64,000 nt of DNA from Gluconacetobacter sacchari (GTDB taxonomy: Bacteria > Pseudomonadota > Alphaproteobacteria > Acetobacterales > Acetobacteraceae): positions 62,001 to 126,000 of the forward strand of contig NZ_JABEQJ010000009.1 of assembly GCF_014174255.1 (NCBI RefSeq), in the 5' to 3' direction. Below the pieces are notes generated by a model, which was not told the origin of the DNA, searched no databases, and saw nothing but the letters and a program-made list of their open reading frames with translations. The position numbers and the translations under genes were made by a program. Below, piece by piece: positions 44,528 to 58,599 of this stretch. Position 1 is the first letter of the stretch; each line of letters begins with the position of its first letter.

Positions 44528-46780
44528 CTACAGAAACGAAACCGGATCGATATCGACATCGATCCGCGCGCCGCGTTCCGGCGTCACGCGCTCCAGCCAT
44601 TGCCGCACGATCGGTTGCAGCGCGATCTCGCGCCGCGCGCGCAGCAGCAGCCGCCTGCGATGGCGGCCGCGCAGGATGGCCAGGGGCGCGGGCGCGGGGC
44701 CCAGGACCTGCATGCCGTCGCCGCGCGGAGCGGTGGCCCCCAGGGCGCGGGCGGTGGCGTCGGCGGCCTCGGGCGTGTCGGCGCTGACGATCAGCGCCGC
44801 CAGCCGACCGAAGGGGGGCCAGAAGCCGGGGCGGCGCTGTTCGGCCTCCTGATGCATGAAACTGGCGAAATCGCCCGAAACCAGGGCCTGCATCACCGGG
44901 TGCTCGGCACAGTAGCTTTGCAGCAGGACCGTGCCCGGTGCCTCGGCGCGGCCGGCGCGGCCGGCGACCTGGTGCAGCAATTGCACGGTGCGTTCCGCCG
45001 CCCGCAGGTCGCCGCCGCCCAGCCCGAGATCGGCATCGACCACGCCAACCAGCGTCAGGTGCGGAAAATGCCAGCCCTTGGCCACGATCTGGGTGCCGAT
45101 CACAAGATCGACCTCGCGCCGGGCGATGCGCGCCACCGCGTCGGCGGTGGCGGCGGGGCCGGGCAGCGTGTCGCTGGCCATCACCAGCAGCCGGGCGTCG
45201 GGGAAGGTGGCGCGGGCTTCCTCGGTAATGCGTTCCACGCCGGGGCCGATCGGGGTCAGGCTGGCTTCGGCATGGCAGGAGGGGCAGGTGGGGGGCGTGG
45301 GTTCCTGATAGCCGCAATGGTGGCAGGTGATGACCCGGCGCGCGCGGTGTTCCACCAGCCAGGCGGTGCAGTTGGGGCATTGCAGGCGGTGGCCGCAGGT
45401 GCGGCACAACGTCAGCGGCGCATAGCCGCGGCGGTTGAGGAACAGCATCGCCTGTTCGCCGCGCGCCATGGTCGCCTGTATCGCCTCGGTCAGCACCGGC
45501 GACAGGAACAGCCCGCGCTCGGGCGGGTGGGCGCGCATGTCGATGGTGCGGACGTCGGGCATCGCGGCGCCCCCGTGCCGCGCGGTCAGCGCCAGGTGGC
45601 GGTAGCGGCCGGCCCCGACATTGGCCAAGGTTTCCAGGCTGGGGGTGGCGGAGACCAGGATGATCGGGGCATGGTCCAGGCGCGCCCGCACCACCGCCAT
45701 GTCGCGCGCATGGTAGGTCACGCCGTCTTCCTGCTTGAAGGCGCTCTCATGCTCTTCGTCGACGATGATCAGGCCCAGCTCCGCAAAGGGCAGGAACAGG
45801 GCGGAACGCGCGCCGACCACCACGCGCGCGCTGCCCTCGGCCACCGCATGCCAGGTGACGCGGCGCAGGCGGGGGCCCAGGTCGGAATGCCATAGCGCCG
45901 GTTCGGTGCCGAAGCGACGGGCGAAACGGCCGGTCCATTGTGCCGACAGGGCGATTTCCGGCAACAGCACCAGCACCTGCCGGCCGCGTTCCAGGCAGGC
46001 GGCGATGGCTTCCAGATAGATCTCGGTCTTGCCCGACCCGGTGACGCCTTCCAGCAACGTGACGGAAAAACCGCCGGCCCCCGCCAGGGTACGCAGGCTC
46101 CGCGCCGCCTCGCCCTGGCCGTCCCCCAGGGTCGGCGGGCAATAAGTGGGGTCGGGGGCGGCAAAGGGGGGGGGCGGCCGCAGCACGACGGCGCGCAGGG
46201 CGCCGGCATCGGCCAGTCCGCGCACGACGCCCGTTCGCACGCCGGCGCGGCGCGCCAGTTCGGCGGCGGGCAGGGGGCCGTCGCTGGAGGCGATGTCCAG
46301 CACCCGGCGGCGGGCGGGGGTGTCGCGCAGGTCGGTCGGTGGGGTGGCAATGGCCCAGCAGGTCGCGGGCGCGGTGGGGGCGGTGGTCGCCGTCCGCAGC
46401 GCCATCGCCAGGACCAGGCCCGGCGGCGAGAGCGTATAGGCCGCGACCCAGTCGACGAAGCGGCGCAGCGCGGCGGGCAGGGGGGGCTGGTCCAGCCGCG
46501 CGATCACCGGCTTCAGCCGTCCATCGCTCACCGGCTTCATCGGCGGTGGCATGAATTCGGGCGGCAGGGTCGGGGCTTGGTCCCACACGACCCCGGTTTC
46601 GGTCCGGCGGCCCAGCGGCACGCTGACGATGTCGCCGGGTTGCAGATCGGCCAGCGTGGGCGGCACGGCATAGTCGAACGGGCCGGGAAAGGGCAACGGC
46701 AGCAGCACGGCGGCGCGCGGCCGGCCGGTGCTTTCCGGCTTCCGCGCCGAGGGGCGTTTGTCTAGACTCGCATGTGCCAT
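44528..46780 (-). CDS. priA: Primosomal protein N' (replication restart helicase PriA)
   Basis: A 750-residue SF2 helicase that reloads replisomes on stalled forks. The Walker A is GVTGSGKT (245-252), the Walker B DEEH box is at 341-344, and eight cysteines (459, 462, 468, 471, 486, 489, 499, 502) form the two zinc sites. The N-terminal 3'-binding domain AAVLLPLPFPGPFDYAVP is complete. ATG 46780 is the sensible start, as it gives usual family length. It is divergent from xerC, a common alphaproteobacterial arrangement. A terminator follows. Confidence 0.97.
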   Translation of the reverse strand: MAHASLDKRPSARKPESTGRPRAAVLLPLPFPGPFDYAVPPTLADLQPGDIVSVPLGRRTETGVVWDQAPTLPPEFMPPPMKPVSDGRLKPVIARLDQPPLPAALRRFVDWVAAYTLSPPGLVLAMALRTATTAPTAPATCWAIATPPTDLRDTPARRRVLDIASSDGPLPAAELARRAGVRTGVVRGLADAGALRAVVLRPPPPFAAPDPTYCPPTLGDGQGEAARSLRTLAGAGGFSVTLLEGVTGSGKTEIYLEAIAACLERGRQVLVLLPEIALSAQWTGRFARRFGTEPALWHSDLGPRLRRVTWHAVAEGSARVVVGARSALFLPFAELGLIIVDEEHESAFKQEDGVTYHARDMAVVRARLDHAPIILVSATPSLETLANVGAGRYRHLALTARHGGAAMPDVRTIDMRAHPPERGLFLSPVLTEAIQATMARGEQAMLFLNRRGYAPLTLCRTCGHRLQCPNCTAWLVEHRARRVITCHHCGYQEPTPPTCPSCHAEASLTPIGPGVERITEEARATFPDARLLVMASDTLPGPAATADAVARIARREVDLVIGTQIVAKGWHFPHLTLVGVVDADLGLGGGDLRAAERTVQLLHQVAGRAGRAEAPGTVLLQSYCAEHPVMQALVSGDFASFMHQEAEQRRPGFWPPFGRLAALIVSADTPEAADATARALGATAPRGDGMQVLGPAPAPLAILRGRHRRRLLLRARREIALQPIVRQWLERVTPERGARIDVDIDPVSFL

Positions 46781-46849
46781 GAGGTTTTTTATCGCTCCGG
46801 CGGTCCGCTGTCTTGTCCTGCCATTGCCGCCTGCCCGGTGGCTGCCCGC

Positions 46850-48816
<1,967 letters not shown>

Positions 48817-48820
48817 GCGC

Positions 48821-49804
48821 ATGCTCCGGACGGGAAAGGGCGGGTGGGCCCCGTTTGCGGCGATGCTGCTGGGCCTGCTGCCCGCCCGGGGGCTGGCCGA
48901 TGAACCGGCGCCGGTTGCCTGTGCCGTTACGCGAATCGCGCGGGTCCCGTTGCGTGATGATGGCGGCTATCTGTCGGTATCGGCGTCGATCGCCGGTCAG
49001 AAAGCGCGGGGCACCTATAGTCTGGTGGTCGATACCGGGGCCGAGGGCGGGCTGATCAGCGGCCAGGTGGCGGAAACGCTGGGGCTGGCGGTCGATTCCG
49101 GACGGCGGACCGTGCTGTACGGCACCGGCGGGGCCGGAGATCTGGTCCCGAACGCGCTGATCGCCGATCTGCGTCTGGACAGCCCGGATGGGCCCGGGCT
49201 GGATCTTGGTGCCCTGTCGACCCCGGTGGGCGACCTGCCGGGGCAACCGATGATCTCGCCGCCGGTCGCGGGGCTGCTGGGCGGAGACGTGCTGTCACGC
49301 TTCGATCTGGAATTCGATGTCGCGGGCGGCTGGCTGTCCTTCTGGCGCATGCGGCCCGATGGCGCATGCCGGGCGGCGCCGGCGTGGCACGGGGCCTATG
49401 ACACGGTGGCGTTGTCGCGGGACGGCCACCGGGTGGCGCTGGCGGTGCAACTGGACGGGCAGTTGCTGGAGGCGCTGGTCGATAGCGGCGCGCGCTCGCG
49501 GATCCTGTCGTCGGTCGCGGCCGAGCAGGCCGGCGTGCCGCCAGAGACCCTGGCGCGGGATCCGGGGGGCGAGACCCGTGGCGTCGATGGCAGGCCGGTA
49601 TTGTATCACTGGCATCGTTTCGCCAGCCTGCGGGTGGGAAACGAGATGGAGCACGCCCCCGTGCTGACGGTCGCCCCGCTGCGCGATCGGGTGGACATGC
49701 TGCTGGGCGCGGACTGGTTCGCCCGCCATACGGTCTGGATATCGTACGCCGCCGGCCGGATGTTCATGCGGCCGGCACGGCGCCAGAGCCTTTCCACCTA
49801 TTAG
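48821..49804 (+). CDS. Secreted aspartic protease with two retropepsin motifs
   Basis: A 327-residue exported protein. After a signal peptide (MLLGLLPARGLA) there are two retropepsin-like domains: VVDTGAEGGLIS with DTG at 71-73, and LVDSGARSRILS with DSG at 221-223. Each is followed by a typical second element (GLLGGDVLSRFDLEF and MLLGADWFARH). The two domains in one chain could form the active site internally, as in pepsin, whereas most bacterial retropepsin-like proteins have one. The substrate is unknown and the location is periplasmic. It follows the iminopeptidase by four bases. Confidence 0.87.
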   Translation: MLRTGKGGWAPFAAMLLGLLPARGLADEPAPVACAVTRIARVPLRDDGGYLSVSASIAGQKARGTYSLVVDTGAEGGLISGQVAETLGLAVDSGRRTVLYGTGGAGDLVPNALIADLRLDSPDGPGLDLGALSTPVGDLPGQPMISPPVAGLLGGDVLSRFDLEFDVAGGWLSFWRMRPDGACRAAPAWHGAYDTVALSRDGHRVALAVQLDGQLLEALVDSGARSRILSSVAAEQAGVPPETLARDPGGETRGVDGRPVLYHWHRFASLRVGNEMEHAPVLTVAPLRDRVDMLLGADWFARHTVWISYAAGRMFMRPARRQSLSTY

Positions 49805-49846
49805 CAACCGGCCGGGCTGTCGCGCCGTCCCGACCGGTTCGCCGGT

Positions 49847-50359
49847 TCAGCTTTTCAGATGCGCGTTGCAGACGCTGTAATACCCGCCGCCCTTCTTGAT
49901 CCAGACCAGGCCGCCATTGGCGTTGGTCGCCTTGTTGGCGTTGTACTGGTCCAGGCAGGTATGCATGCGGGCCTTGCCCGGCTTTTCGCTGGCATATTTG
50001 GGCGAAATCGCGGTGGGCAGCACCGCGCTGCCGGCAGCGGCGGTCGCCGCGATGCTGGCCGGGTTCCTGGATGGCGTGACCGGGGCGGTGGGCGGGGGCG
50101 TGGTCACCGATGGGGTTGCCTGCTCGGCCGGGGCGGTGGCGGCAGGGGTGGCGGCGGCCGCGTCGGACGTTCCGCACTGGGTGGCCTTGAAATCCTTGTA
50201 GGTCTGGCCCTTGATCGTGCCGGTTTTCCGCTCGGCATTGAATTTCTTGTAGCAGGCCTGCGCCGCGCTTTCGGCGTGCGCATGCGGGGCGACGAAGGGG
50301 ATTGCCGGCGTGGCGAGAAGCAGGGCGACGGCAAGCCGGCCGCGAAGTGCGAGAGCCAT
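49847..50359 (-). CDS. Secreted protein with two Cys-flanked repeats, unknown function
   Basis: A 170-residue exported protein. The signal peptide (LAVALLLATPAIPFVAPHAHA) is followed by two similar modules that begin and end with Cys: C36-C62 (CYKKFNAERKTGTIKGQ... C) and C135-C164 (CLDQYNANKATNANGG... C), separated by an Ala/Pro/Thr-rich linker (about 65-110). Each pair should form a disulfide. The module pattern, Cys-x4-Y/F-N-A and a lysine-rich stretch, recurs in small alphaproteobacterial periplasmic proteins of unknown role. ATG 50359 is preceded by GGAAAGGAT. Confidence 0.65.
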   Translation of the reverse strand: MALALRGRLAVALLLATPAIPFVAPHAHAESAAQACYKKFNAERKTGTIKGQTYKDFKATQCGTSDAAAATPAATAPAEQATPSVTTPPPTAPVTPSRNPASIAATAAAGSAVLPTAISPKYASEKPGKARMHTCLDQYNANKATNANGGLVWIKKGGGYYSVCNAHLKS

Positions 50360-50463
50360 GGCGAAGGCGATCCTTTCCGTGTGCGGAGCACTCCACTGCC
50401 GCTCCATGCGGCCGGAGGCATCCAGTCTGGATACTATTCCATAACATCATGACTTGAATACGG

Positions 50464-50499
50464 AAAGAAAAAGGCCGAACCGCGAAGTCGGTTCGGCCT
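50464..50499 (-). terminator. Intrinsic terminator after amtB
   Basis: A perfect 10-bp stem (50472-50481 with 50490-50499, AGGCCGAACC arm) is followed on the minus strand by a T-run, seen as the A-run 50467-50472. It ends the glnK-amtB operon. Confidence 0.85.
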
Positions 50500-50519
50500 G
50501 AGAGGGCGGATTCAACGGG

Positions 50520-53761
<3,242 letters not shown>

Positions 53762-53814
53762 TCAAGGGGGCGGCGCATTCCCATATTGCTCGTTCCTCTG
53801 ACAGGACCGGTTGC

Positions 53815-54678
53815 ATGCCCGATCTCTCTCCGACCTCGCTCGCAGCTTCCCGTGGCGCTCGCGCCGTGGCCGAGCCGACCTTGCTGCCCATCGACCAGGA
53901 GCGGCTGTGGTCCGATATCGCGGCGGGGTGCGAGGGCTGCGACGATCCGCTGGTGCGGGGTCTGCTGGCGACGGGCATCCGCAACCATGCCAGCTTCGCC
54001 AACGGCCTGGCCGCGCTGATCGGGCGCAAGCTGGGCGACCGGTCGGTGGCCGACGACGCGCTGTCGGAACTGGTGGCCGAAGCCTTTGCCGCCGATCCGC
54101 ACATCGTCGCCGCCGCCGCCGCCGACCTGGTGGCGATCCGCGAGCGCGATCCGGCGACGGCGAATTACGCGACGCCGTTCCTGTTCTTCAAGGGGTATCA
54201 CGCGGTGCAGTGCTATCGCGTGGCCCATTGGCTGTGGAACAATGACCGGCGCTACCTGGCGCTGCATCTGCAAAGCCGTACGTCGGAACTGTTCGCCGTC
54301 GACATCCATCCCGCCGCGCGGCTGGGGCGGCGCATCCTGTTCGACCATGGAACCGGGATCGTGATCGGCGAGACCTCGGTGCTGGAAGACGACGTGTCGC
54401 TGCTGCAAGGCGTCACGCTCGGCGGCACCGGCAAGAATGTCGGGGACCGCCACCCGAAGGTGCGGCGCGGGGTGCTGATCGGCGCCGGAGCCAAGATCCT
54501 GGGCAATATCGAGCTGGGCGAGGGCGCCAAGGTCGGCGCGGGATCGATCGTGCTGGAATCGGTGCCGCCCTTTACCACCGTCGTCGGGAACCCCGCGCGC
54601 CCAGTCGGTACCCGCCACTCCGCGCTGCCGGCCTTTACCATGGACCAGATGCTGCCGCCGATCGATTACATGATCTGA
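53815..54678 (+). CDS. cysE: Serine O-acetyltransferase
   Basis: A 287-residue enzyme forming O-acetylserine for cysteine biosynthesis. The left-handed beta-helix hexapeptide region is typical: DIHPAARLGRRILFDHGTG with catalytic Asp-His, and LGGTGKNVGDRHPKV for acetyl-CoA binding. The C-terminal residue is Ile, as needed to dock into cysteine synthase CysK. The N-terminal helical domain SELVAEAFAADPHI is complete. ATG 53815 follows ACCGG. It supplies cysteine for the desulfurases elsewhere in the window, though not linked. Confidence 0.96.
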   Translation: MPDLSPTSLAASRGARAVAEPTLLPIDQERLWSDIAAGCEGCDDPLVRGLLATGIRNHASFANGLAALIGRKLGDRSVADDALSELVAEAFAADPHIVAAAAADLVAIRERDPATANYATPFLFFKGYHAVQCYRVAHWLWNNDRRYLALHLQSRTSELFAVDIHPAARLGRRILFDHGTGIVIGETSVLEDDVSLLQGVTLGGTGKNVGDRHPKVRRGVLIGAGAKILGNIELGEGAKVGAGSIVLESVPPFTTVVGNPARPVGTRHSALPAFTMDQMLPPIDYMI

Positions 54679-54737
54679 TCCGCCCCGCCCGGGTGCTCCT
54701 TCGATCATCAATCGACCTGTCACGGGAAAAAAGAGAA

Positions 54738-55814
54738 ATGCGGGGCAGGGCCGTCATATCAGGCGACATGTTGAGATGCGGGGAGAATTTCTCCTTCCAC
54801 CAGAGCCCCAACATCCAGTGGTTTTCGGATCTGCTGCGTCCGTTTCTTGAGGAACTCGGCCTGCATGTCGACGTCATAGGCCTGGATCGGGGCGAATTTC
54901 CGTTCAAGGCGTTTTATGAAACCGTTTACGGCGCCGCCGATGCGACGGCCGTCGGCAAATGGGCCGCTCTTTATGAGGGCGAATTGAGTGGCGGCGTATC
55001 CGACTGGCTGCGCGACGCATTCGGAGACGCGATGGTCTTCCTGTTCGAGGCGTCTCCGGCGATATTGGGCCTGCTTCGCCGTTCCGGACAGGTCTATTTG
55101 AATTTCCGCGTGCATCCGCTGCGATTCGGATCGGACCTTGTCTTCGCCATCGAAACCAACGATCGCGACATCGGCCGCAGGCTGCGGTCCTTTGCCGTCG
55201 GGGCGCGCTTCATTCGCGAGGAAGTCGGGAGGGCGCGGAGGCGATGGCACGGGGCGCCGGCCATGTTTCCAGACAATGCCATGATGTTTCTCGCCCAGAC
55301 ACGGGACGATTCAAGCCTCATATATAATGGGAAATTTCTTTCAATCGACGCGAATATAAAAAAGATTTTCCGGATTTCGGACGGAAAGATCCCGTTTCAC
55401 AAGCGTCATCCGCTTGATCCGAATGAGGCTGAAATCGATAAATGGCTGAAAATATTCCCGCATTCGATTCCGGTCGAAAACGATGTGTCGGTCTACCAGA
55501 TCTTCGCCGCGCACCCGCCGATGGATTTTATCACCATATCGTCGGGATCGGGCTACGAGGCCGGCCTGTTCGGCCACCGGACGCATTTCGTCTCGCCCCG
55601 GAACTGGACACATGAGGATGGCGGATTTTCCCACTTCGTAAAAATCCTTTATGAATATTGGCATGTGGCATTCTGGGATCATATCCTGTTCGGGAGCAAG
55701 ATAAGCAGTCTGCCTCCGGGATCGTGGATCACGGCGCGGGCCATCAGGCGAGAATGCGCGTTCATCCCGGATCGCCTGCGCCGGACGATCAATTTTGAAT
55801 GGTCGCCACGATGA
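54738..55814 (+). CDS. Hypothetical protein with capsule-glycosyltransferase-like C-terminus
   Basis: A 358-residue soluble protein I do not recognise fully. The C-terminal half resembles capsule-biosynthesis (KpsC/KpsS-like) proteins: VYQIFAAHPPMDFITISSGS and GYEAGLFGHRTHFVSP look like the sugar-nucleotide site in which a Ser-Ser and a Glu-Ala are followed by a variable loop. The N-terminal half has no match that I know. It is less GC-rich, with more AAA/ATA codons, than its neighbours, suggesting horizontal transfer. GAAAAAAGAGAA precedes ATG 54738. There is no signal peptide. Confidence 0.6.
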   Translation: MRGRAVISGDMLRCGENFSFHQSPNIQWFSDLLRPFLEELGLHVDVIGLDRGEFPFKAFYETVYGAADATAVGKWAALYEGELSGGVSDWLRDAFGDAMVFLFEASPAILGLLRRSGQVYLNFRVHPLRFGSDLVFAIETNDRDIGRRLRSFAVGARFIREEVGRARRRWHGAPAMFPDNAMMFLAQTRDDSSLIYNGKFLSIDANIKKIFRISDGKIPFHKRHPLDPNEAEIDKWLKIFPHSIPVENDVSVYQIFAAHPPMDFITISSGSGYEAGLFGHRTHFVSPRNWTHEDGGFSHFVKILYEYWHVAFWDHILFGSKISSLPPGSWITARAIRRECAFIPDRLRRTINFEWSPR

Positions 55815-55916
55815 AGGGTCCGAACCCGGTGGCGGCCGACCGGTCTGGACAGGCCGGGCGTCGCGCTGAACAGTGGGGCGCGATACCGGTATGAAAGAGG
55901 AAAGGCAGGGAGTGAC

Positions 55917-57314
55917 ATGAAGACTGCATCACGCATCGGCGGGATGGGCGCTTGTTTCTGGACGGTCGTGTCGTTGGGGATCGGCCTGGCCGGCGCGGCA
56001 TCGGCGGCGGCGCCGATGCTGCTGGAACACGCGACGATCATCGACGGCACCGGCCGGCCCCCCCTGGCGGACGGCGCGCTGCTGATCCGCGACGGGCGGA
56101 TCGCGGCCGTGGGGGCGTCCGGCACGGTGGCGGCGCCGGGGGCGCAGATCGTCGACCTGACCGGGCGGACGATCCTGCCGGGCTTGATCTCCGATCACAG
56201 TCACACCGGGCTGGTGAAGGGCACGAGGAACGACGGCGCCAATTACACGCGCGATAATATTCTGGCCCAGTTGAAGCAGTACGAACGCTACGGCGTGCTG
56301 ACCGTCGTGTCGCTGGGCCTCAACAAATCGCCCCTGTTCGACCAGTTGCGGCAGGAGCAGCATGCCGGGCGCAATCCGGGGGCCGACCTGTTCGGGGTCG
56401 ACCAGGGGATCGGCGCCCCCGACGGCGTGCCGCCGCAGGGCATGTTCCATCTGGGCGCGGACCAGATCTATCGCCCCACCAGCGTGGCCGAGGCACAGGC
56501 CGCCGTCGATCGCATGGCCGACGAGGGCACCGACCTGGTGAAGATCTGGGTGGATGATTTCCGCAACGGCGTGCCGGGGGCCAGGGGCTACCCCAAGATC
56601 GACCCCACGATCTATCGCGCGGTGATCGAGCGCGCCCACGCGCGGGGCATCCGCGTCGCCGCCCATATCCACGACCTGGCCGATGCCAAGGCGCTGGTCA
56701 CCGCCGGGGCCGACATCATCGCCCATGGCGTGCGGGACCTGCCGGTCGATACCGACTTCATCATGCTGATGGAACAGAAGGGGGCGTGGTACATCCCCAC
56801 CCTGGATCTGGACGAGGCGAATTATATCTTCGCCGAACATCCCGAATGGCTGGACGATCCGGTCCTGGAGGCCGGGCTGAGTCCCGCGCTGCGGGCGCAG
56901 TTCGCCGACCCGGCCTGGCGGGCGAAGATCCTGGCGGCCCCGCTGACGGCGGCGGCGAAGAAGGCGCTGGCCCTGAACGAGCACAATCTGATCACGCTCT
57001 ATCGGGCCGGTATCCATATCGGATTCGGCACCGATTCCGGCGCGTCGGCCACCCGGATCCCCGGTTTTGCCGAACATCGCGAACTGAAGCTGATGGTCGC
57101 GGCGGGCCTGACGCCCATGGAGGCGCTGGCGGTGGCGACCGGCAACGCGGCCGCCCTGATGCATCTGGACGACCGGGGGATCCTGCTGCCGGGCCGCTGG
57201 GCCGACCTGGTCGTGGTCTCGGGCGATCCGGCGGCGGACATCACCGCGGTCGACAGGATCGAGCAGGTCTGGCATCGCGGGGCGCGGACCGAAGGGCCGC
57301 TGGTTCCCCGCTGA
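55917..57314 (+). CDS. Secreted amidohydrolase family protein
   Basis: A 465-residue metal-dependent hydrolase with signal peptide (WTVVSLGIGLAGAASAAAP). The metal site is ILPGLISDHSHTG (H-x-H), Lys in DLVKIWVDD, His in RVAAHIHDL and Asp in FGTDSGASA, all canonical for the imidazolonepropionase-like/dipeptidase subset. It probably hydrolyses an amide or lactam in the periplasm. The typical D-x-H-x-H begins with Asp and reads SDHSH here, which is normal. It stands alone. Confidence 0.9.
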   Translation: MKTASRIGGMGACFWTVVSLGIGLAGAASAAAPMLLEHATIIDGTGRPPLADGALLIRDGRIAAVGASGTVAAPGAQIVDLTGRTILPGLISDHSHTGLVKGTRNDGANYTRDNILAQLKQYERYGVLTVVSLGLNKSPLFDQLRQEQHAGRNPGADLFGVDQGIGAPDGVPPQGMFHLGADQIYRPTSVAEAQAAVDRMADEGTDLVKIWVDDFRNGVPGARGYPKIDPTIYRAVIERAHARGIRVAAHIHDLADAKALVTAGADIIAHGVRDLPVDTDFIMLMEQKGAWYIPTLDLDEANYIFAEHPEWLDDPVLEAGLSPALRAQFADPAWRAKILAAPLTAAAKKALALNEHNLITLYRAGIHIGFGTDSGASATRIPGFAEHRELKLMVAAGLTPMEALAVATGNAAALMHLDDRGILLPGRWADLVVVSGDPAADITAVDRIEQVWHRGARTEGPLVPR

Positions 57315-57367
57315 TCCCGGCCGCCCTCGCGCGCCGGCCCGCCGGGGCATGTGGGAGCAGGAGCAGC

Positions 57368-58597
57368 ATGGCCCATATCGTGGTGATCGGCGCCGGGCCG
57401 GCGGGCCTGGCCGCCGCCGAGGCGCTGGCGGCCGGCGGATGTGCCGTCACGGTGGTGGAACGCATGCCGACCATCGGCCGCAAGATGCTGATGGCCGGCC
57501 GGGGCGGGCTCAACCTGACCCATTCCGAACCGCTGGATCGATTCCTGACCCGCTACGGCGCGGCGCGCCGATGGCTGGAACCCGCGTTGCGGGCGTTTTC
57601 CCCCGATGACCTGCGCGCGTGGGCGGCGGCGCTGGGCCAGCCCTGCTTCGTCGGCAGCAGCGGGCGGGTGTTTCCGCGCGCGATGAAGGCCTCGCCGCTG
57701 CTGCGGGCGTGGGGGGCGCGGCTGGCGGAGCAGGGGGTCACGATCCTGACCCGCCACGACTGGACCGGCTGGGCGGGCCCGAGACGGGTGCGTGTGGTCT
57801 CGCCGCGGGGCGAGCGCGTGCTGGCCGCCGATGCGGTCGTGCTGGCACTGGGCGGCGCGAGCTGGGCCCGGCTGGGGGCCGACGGCGCCTGGACCGGCCT
57901 GCTGGCGGGCGGAGGGGTGGCCCTGGCGCCGTTCCGCCCGGCCAATTGCGGATTTCGCAGCAACTGGAGCGACACGCTGCGCGCGCGCTTCGCCGGCACG
58001 CCGCTGCGCGGCATCGCGCTGACCCAGGAGGGCGGCCCGACCGTGCGGGGCGAGGCGGTGGTGACGGCGCGCGGGCTGGAAGGCGGCGCGGTCTATGCCC
58101 TGTCGGCCGGGCTGCGCGACCGGATCGCCGCCGACGGGCAGGCGCGCGTGATGCTGGACCTGCGCCCCGACATGACCGAGGCGGCATTGGCCGAGCGGCT
58201 GGCCAGGGTGCGGGGGCGCGAGAGCCTGTCGAACACGCTGCGCAAGGCGCTGCGGCTGCCGGCGGTCGCCGTGGCGCTGCTGCGCGAGGGCGGCGCGGCA
58301 CCGCCGCGCGATGCGGCGTCGCTGGCGCGGCTGGTCAAGGCGGTGCCGGTCACGCTGACGGCGCCCGATTCGCTGGATCGCGCGATCTCGGTCGCCGGCG
58401 GGGTGCGTGAAGACGCGGTGGATGCGCGCTTCATGCTGCGGGCGTGGCCGGGCGTGTTCGTGGCGGGCGAGATGCTGGATTGGGAAGCGCCGACGGGCGG
58501 TTATCTGTTGCAGGCCTGCTTCGCGACCGGTCGCGCGGCGGCGCGGGGCGTACTGGCCTGGTTGCAGGAAGGGGCCAAGGAACGGTATCCGTCCTGA
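57368..58597 (+). CDS. BaiN/HI0933-family flavoprotein
   Basis: A 409-residue FAD protein of the BaiN (YhiN, HI0933) family, with the FAD motif VVIGAGPAGLAAAEALA (about residues 5-21) and the family signature GRKMLMAGRGGLNLTHSEP, then FPRAMKASPLLRAW and a closing FVAGEMLDWEAPTGGYLLQA. Members reduce flavin or are uncharacterised oxidoreductases. GGAGCAGGAGCAGC precedes ATG 57368. The HerA-like gene follows with two bases between stop and start, indicating an operon. Confidence 0.92.
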   Translation: MAHIVVIGAGPAGLAAAEALAAGGCAVTVVERMPTIGRKMLMAGRGGLNLTHSEPLDRFLTRYGAARRWLEPALRAFSPDDLRAWAAALGQPCFVGSSGRVFPRAMKASPLLRAWGARLAEQGVTILTRHDWTGWAGPRRVRVVSPRGERVLAADAVVLALGGASWARLGADGAWTGLLAGGGVALAPFRPANCGFRSNWSDTLRARFAGTPLRGIALTQEGGPTVRGEAVVTARGLEGGAVYALSAGLRDRIAADGQARVMLDLRPDMTEAALAERLARVRGRESLSNTLRKALRLPAVAVALLREGGAAPPRDAASLARLVKAVPVTLTAPDSLDRAISVAGGVREDAVDARFMLRAWPGVFVAGEMLDWEAPTGGYLLQACFATGRAAARGVLAWLQEGAKERYPS

Positions 58598-58599
58598 CC

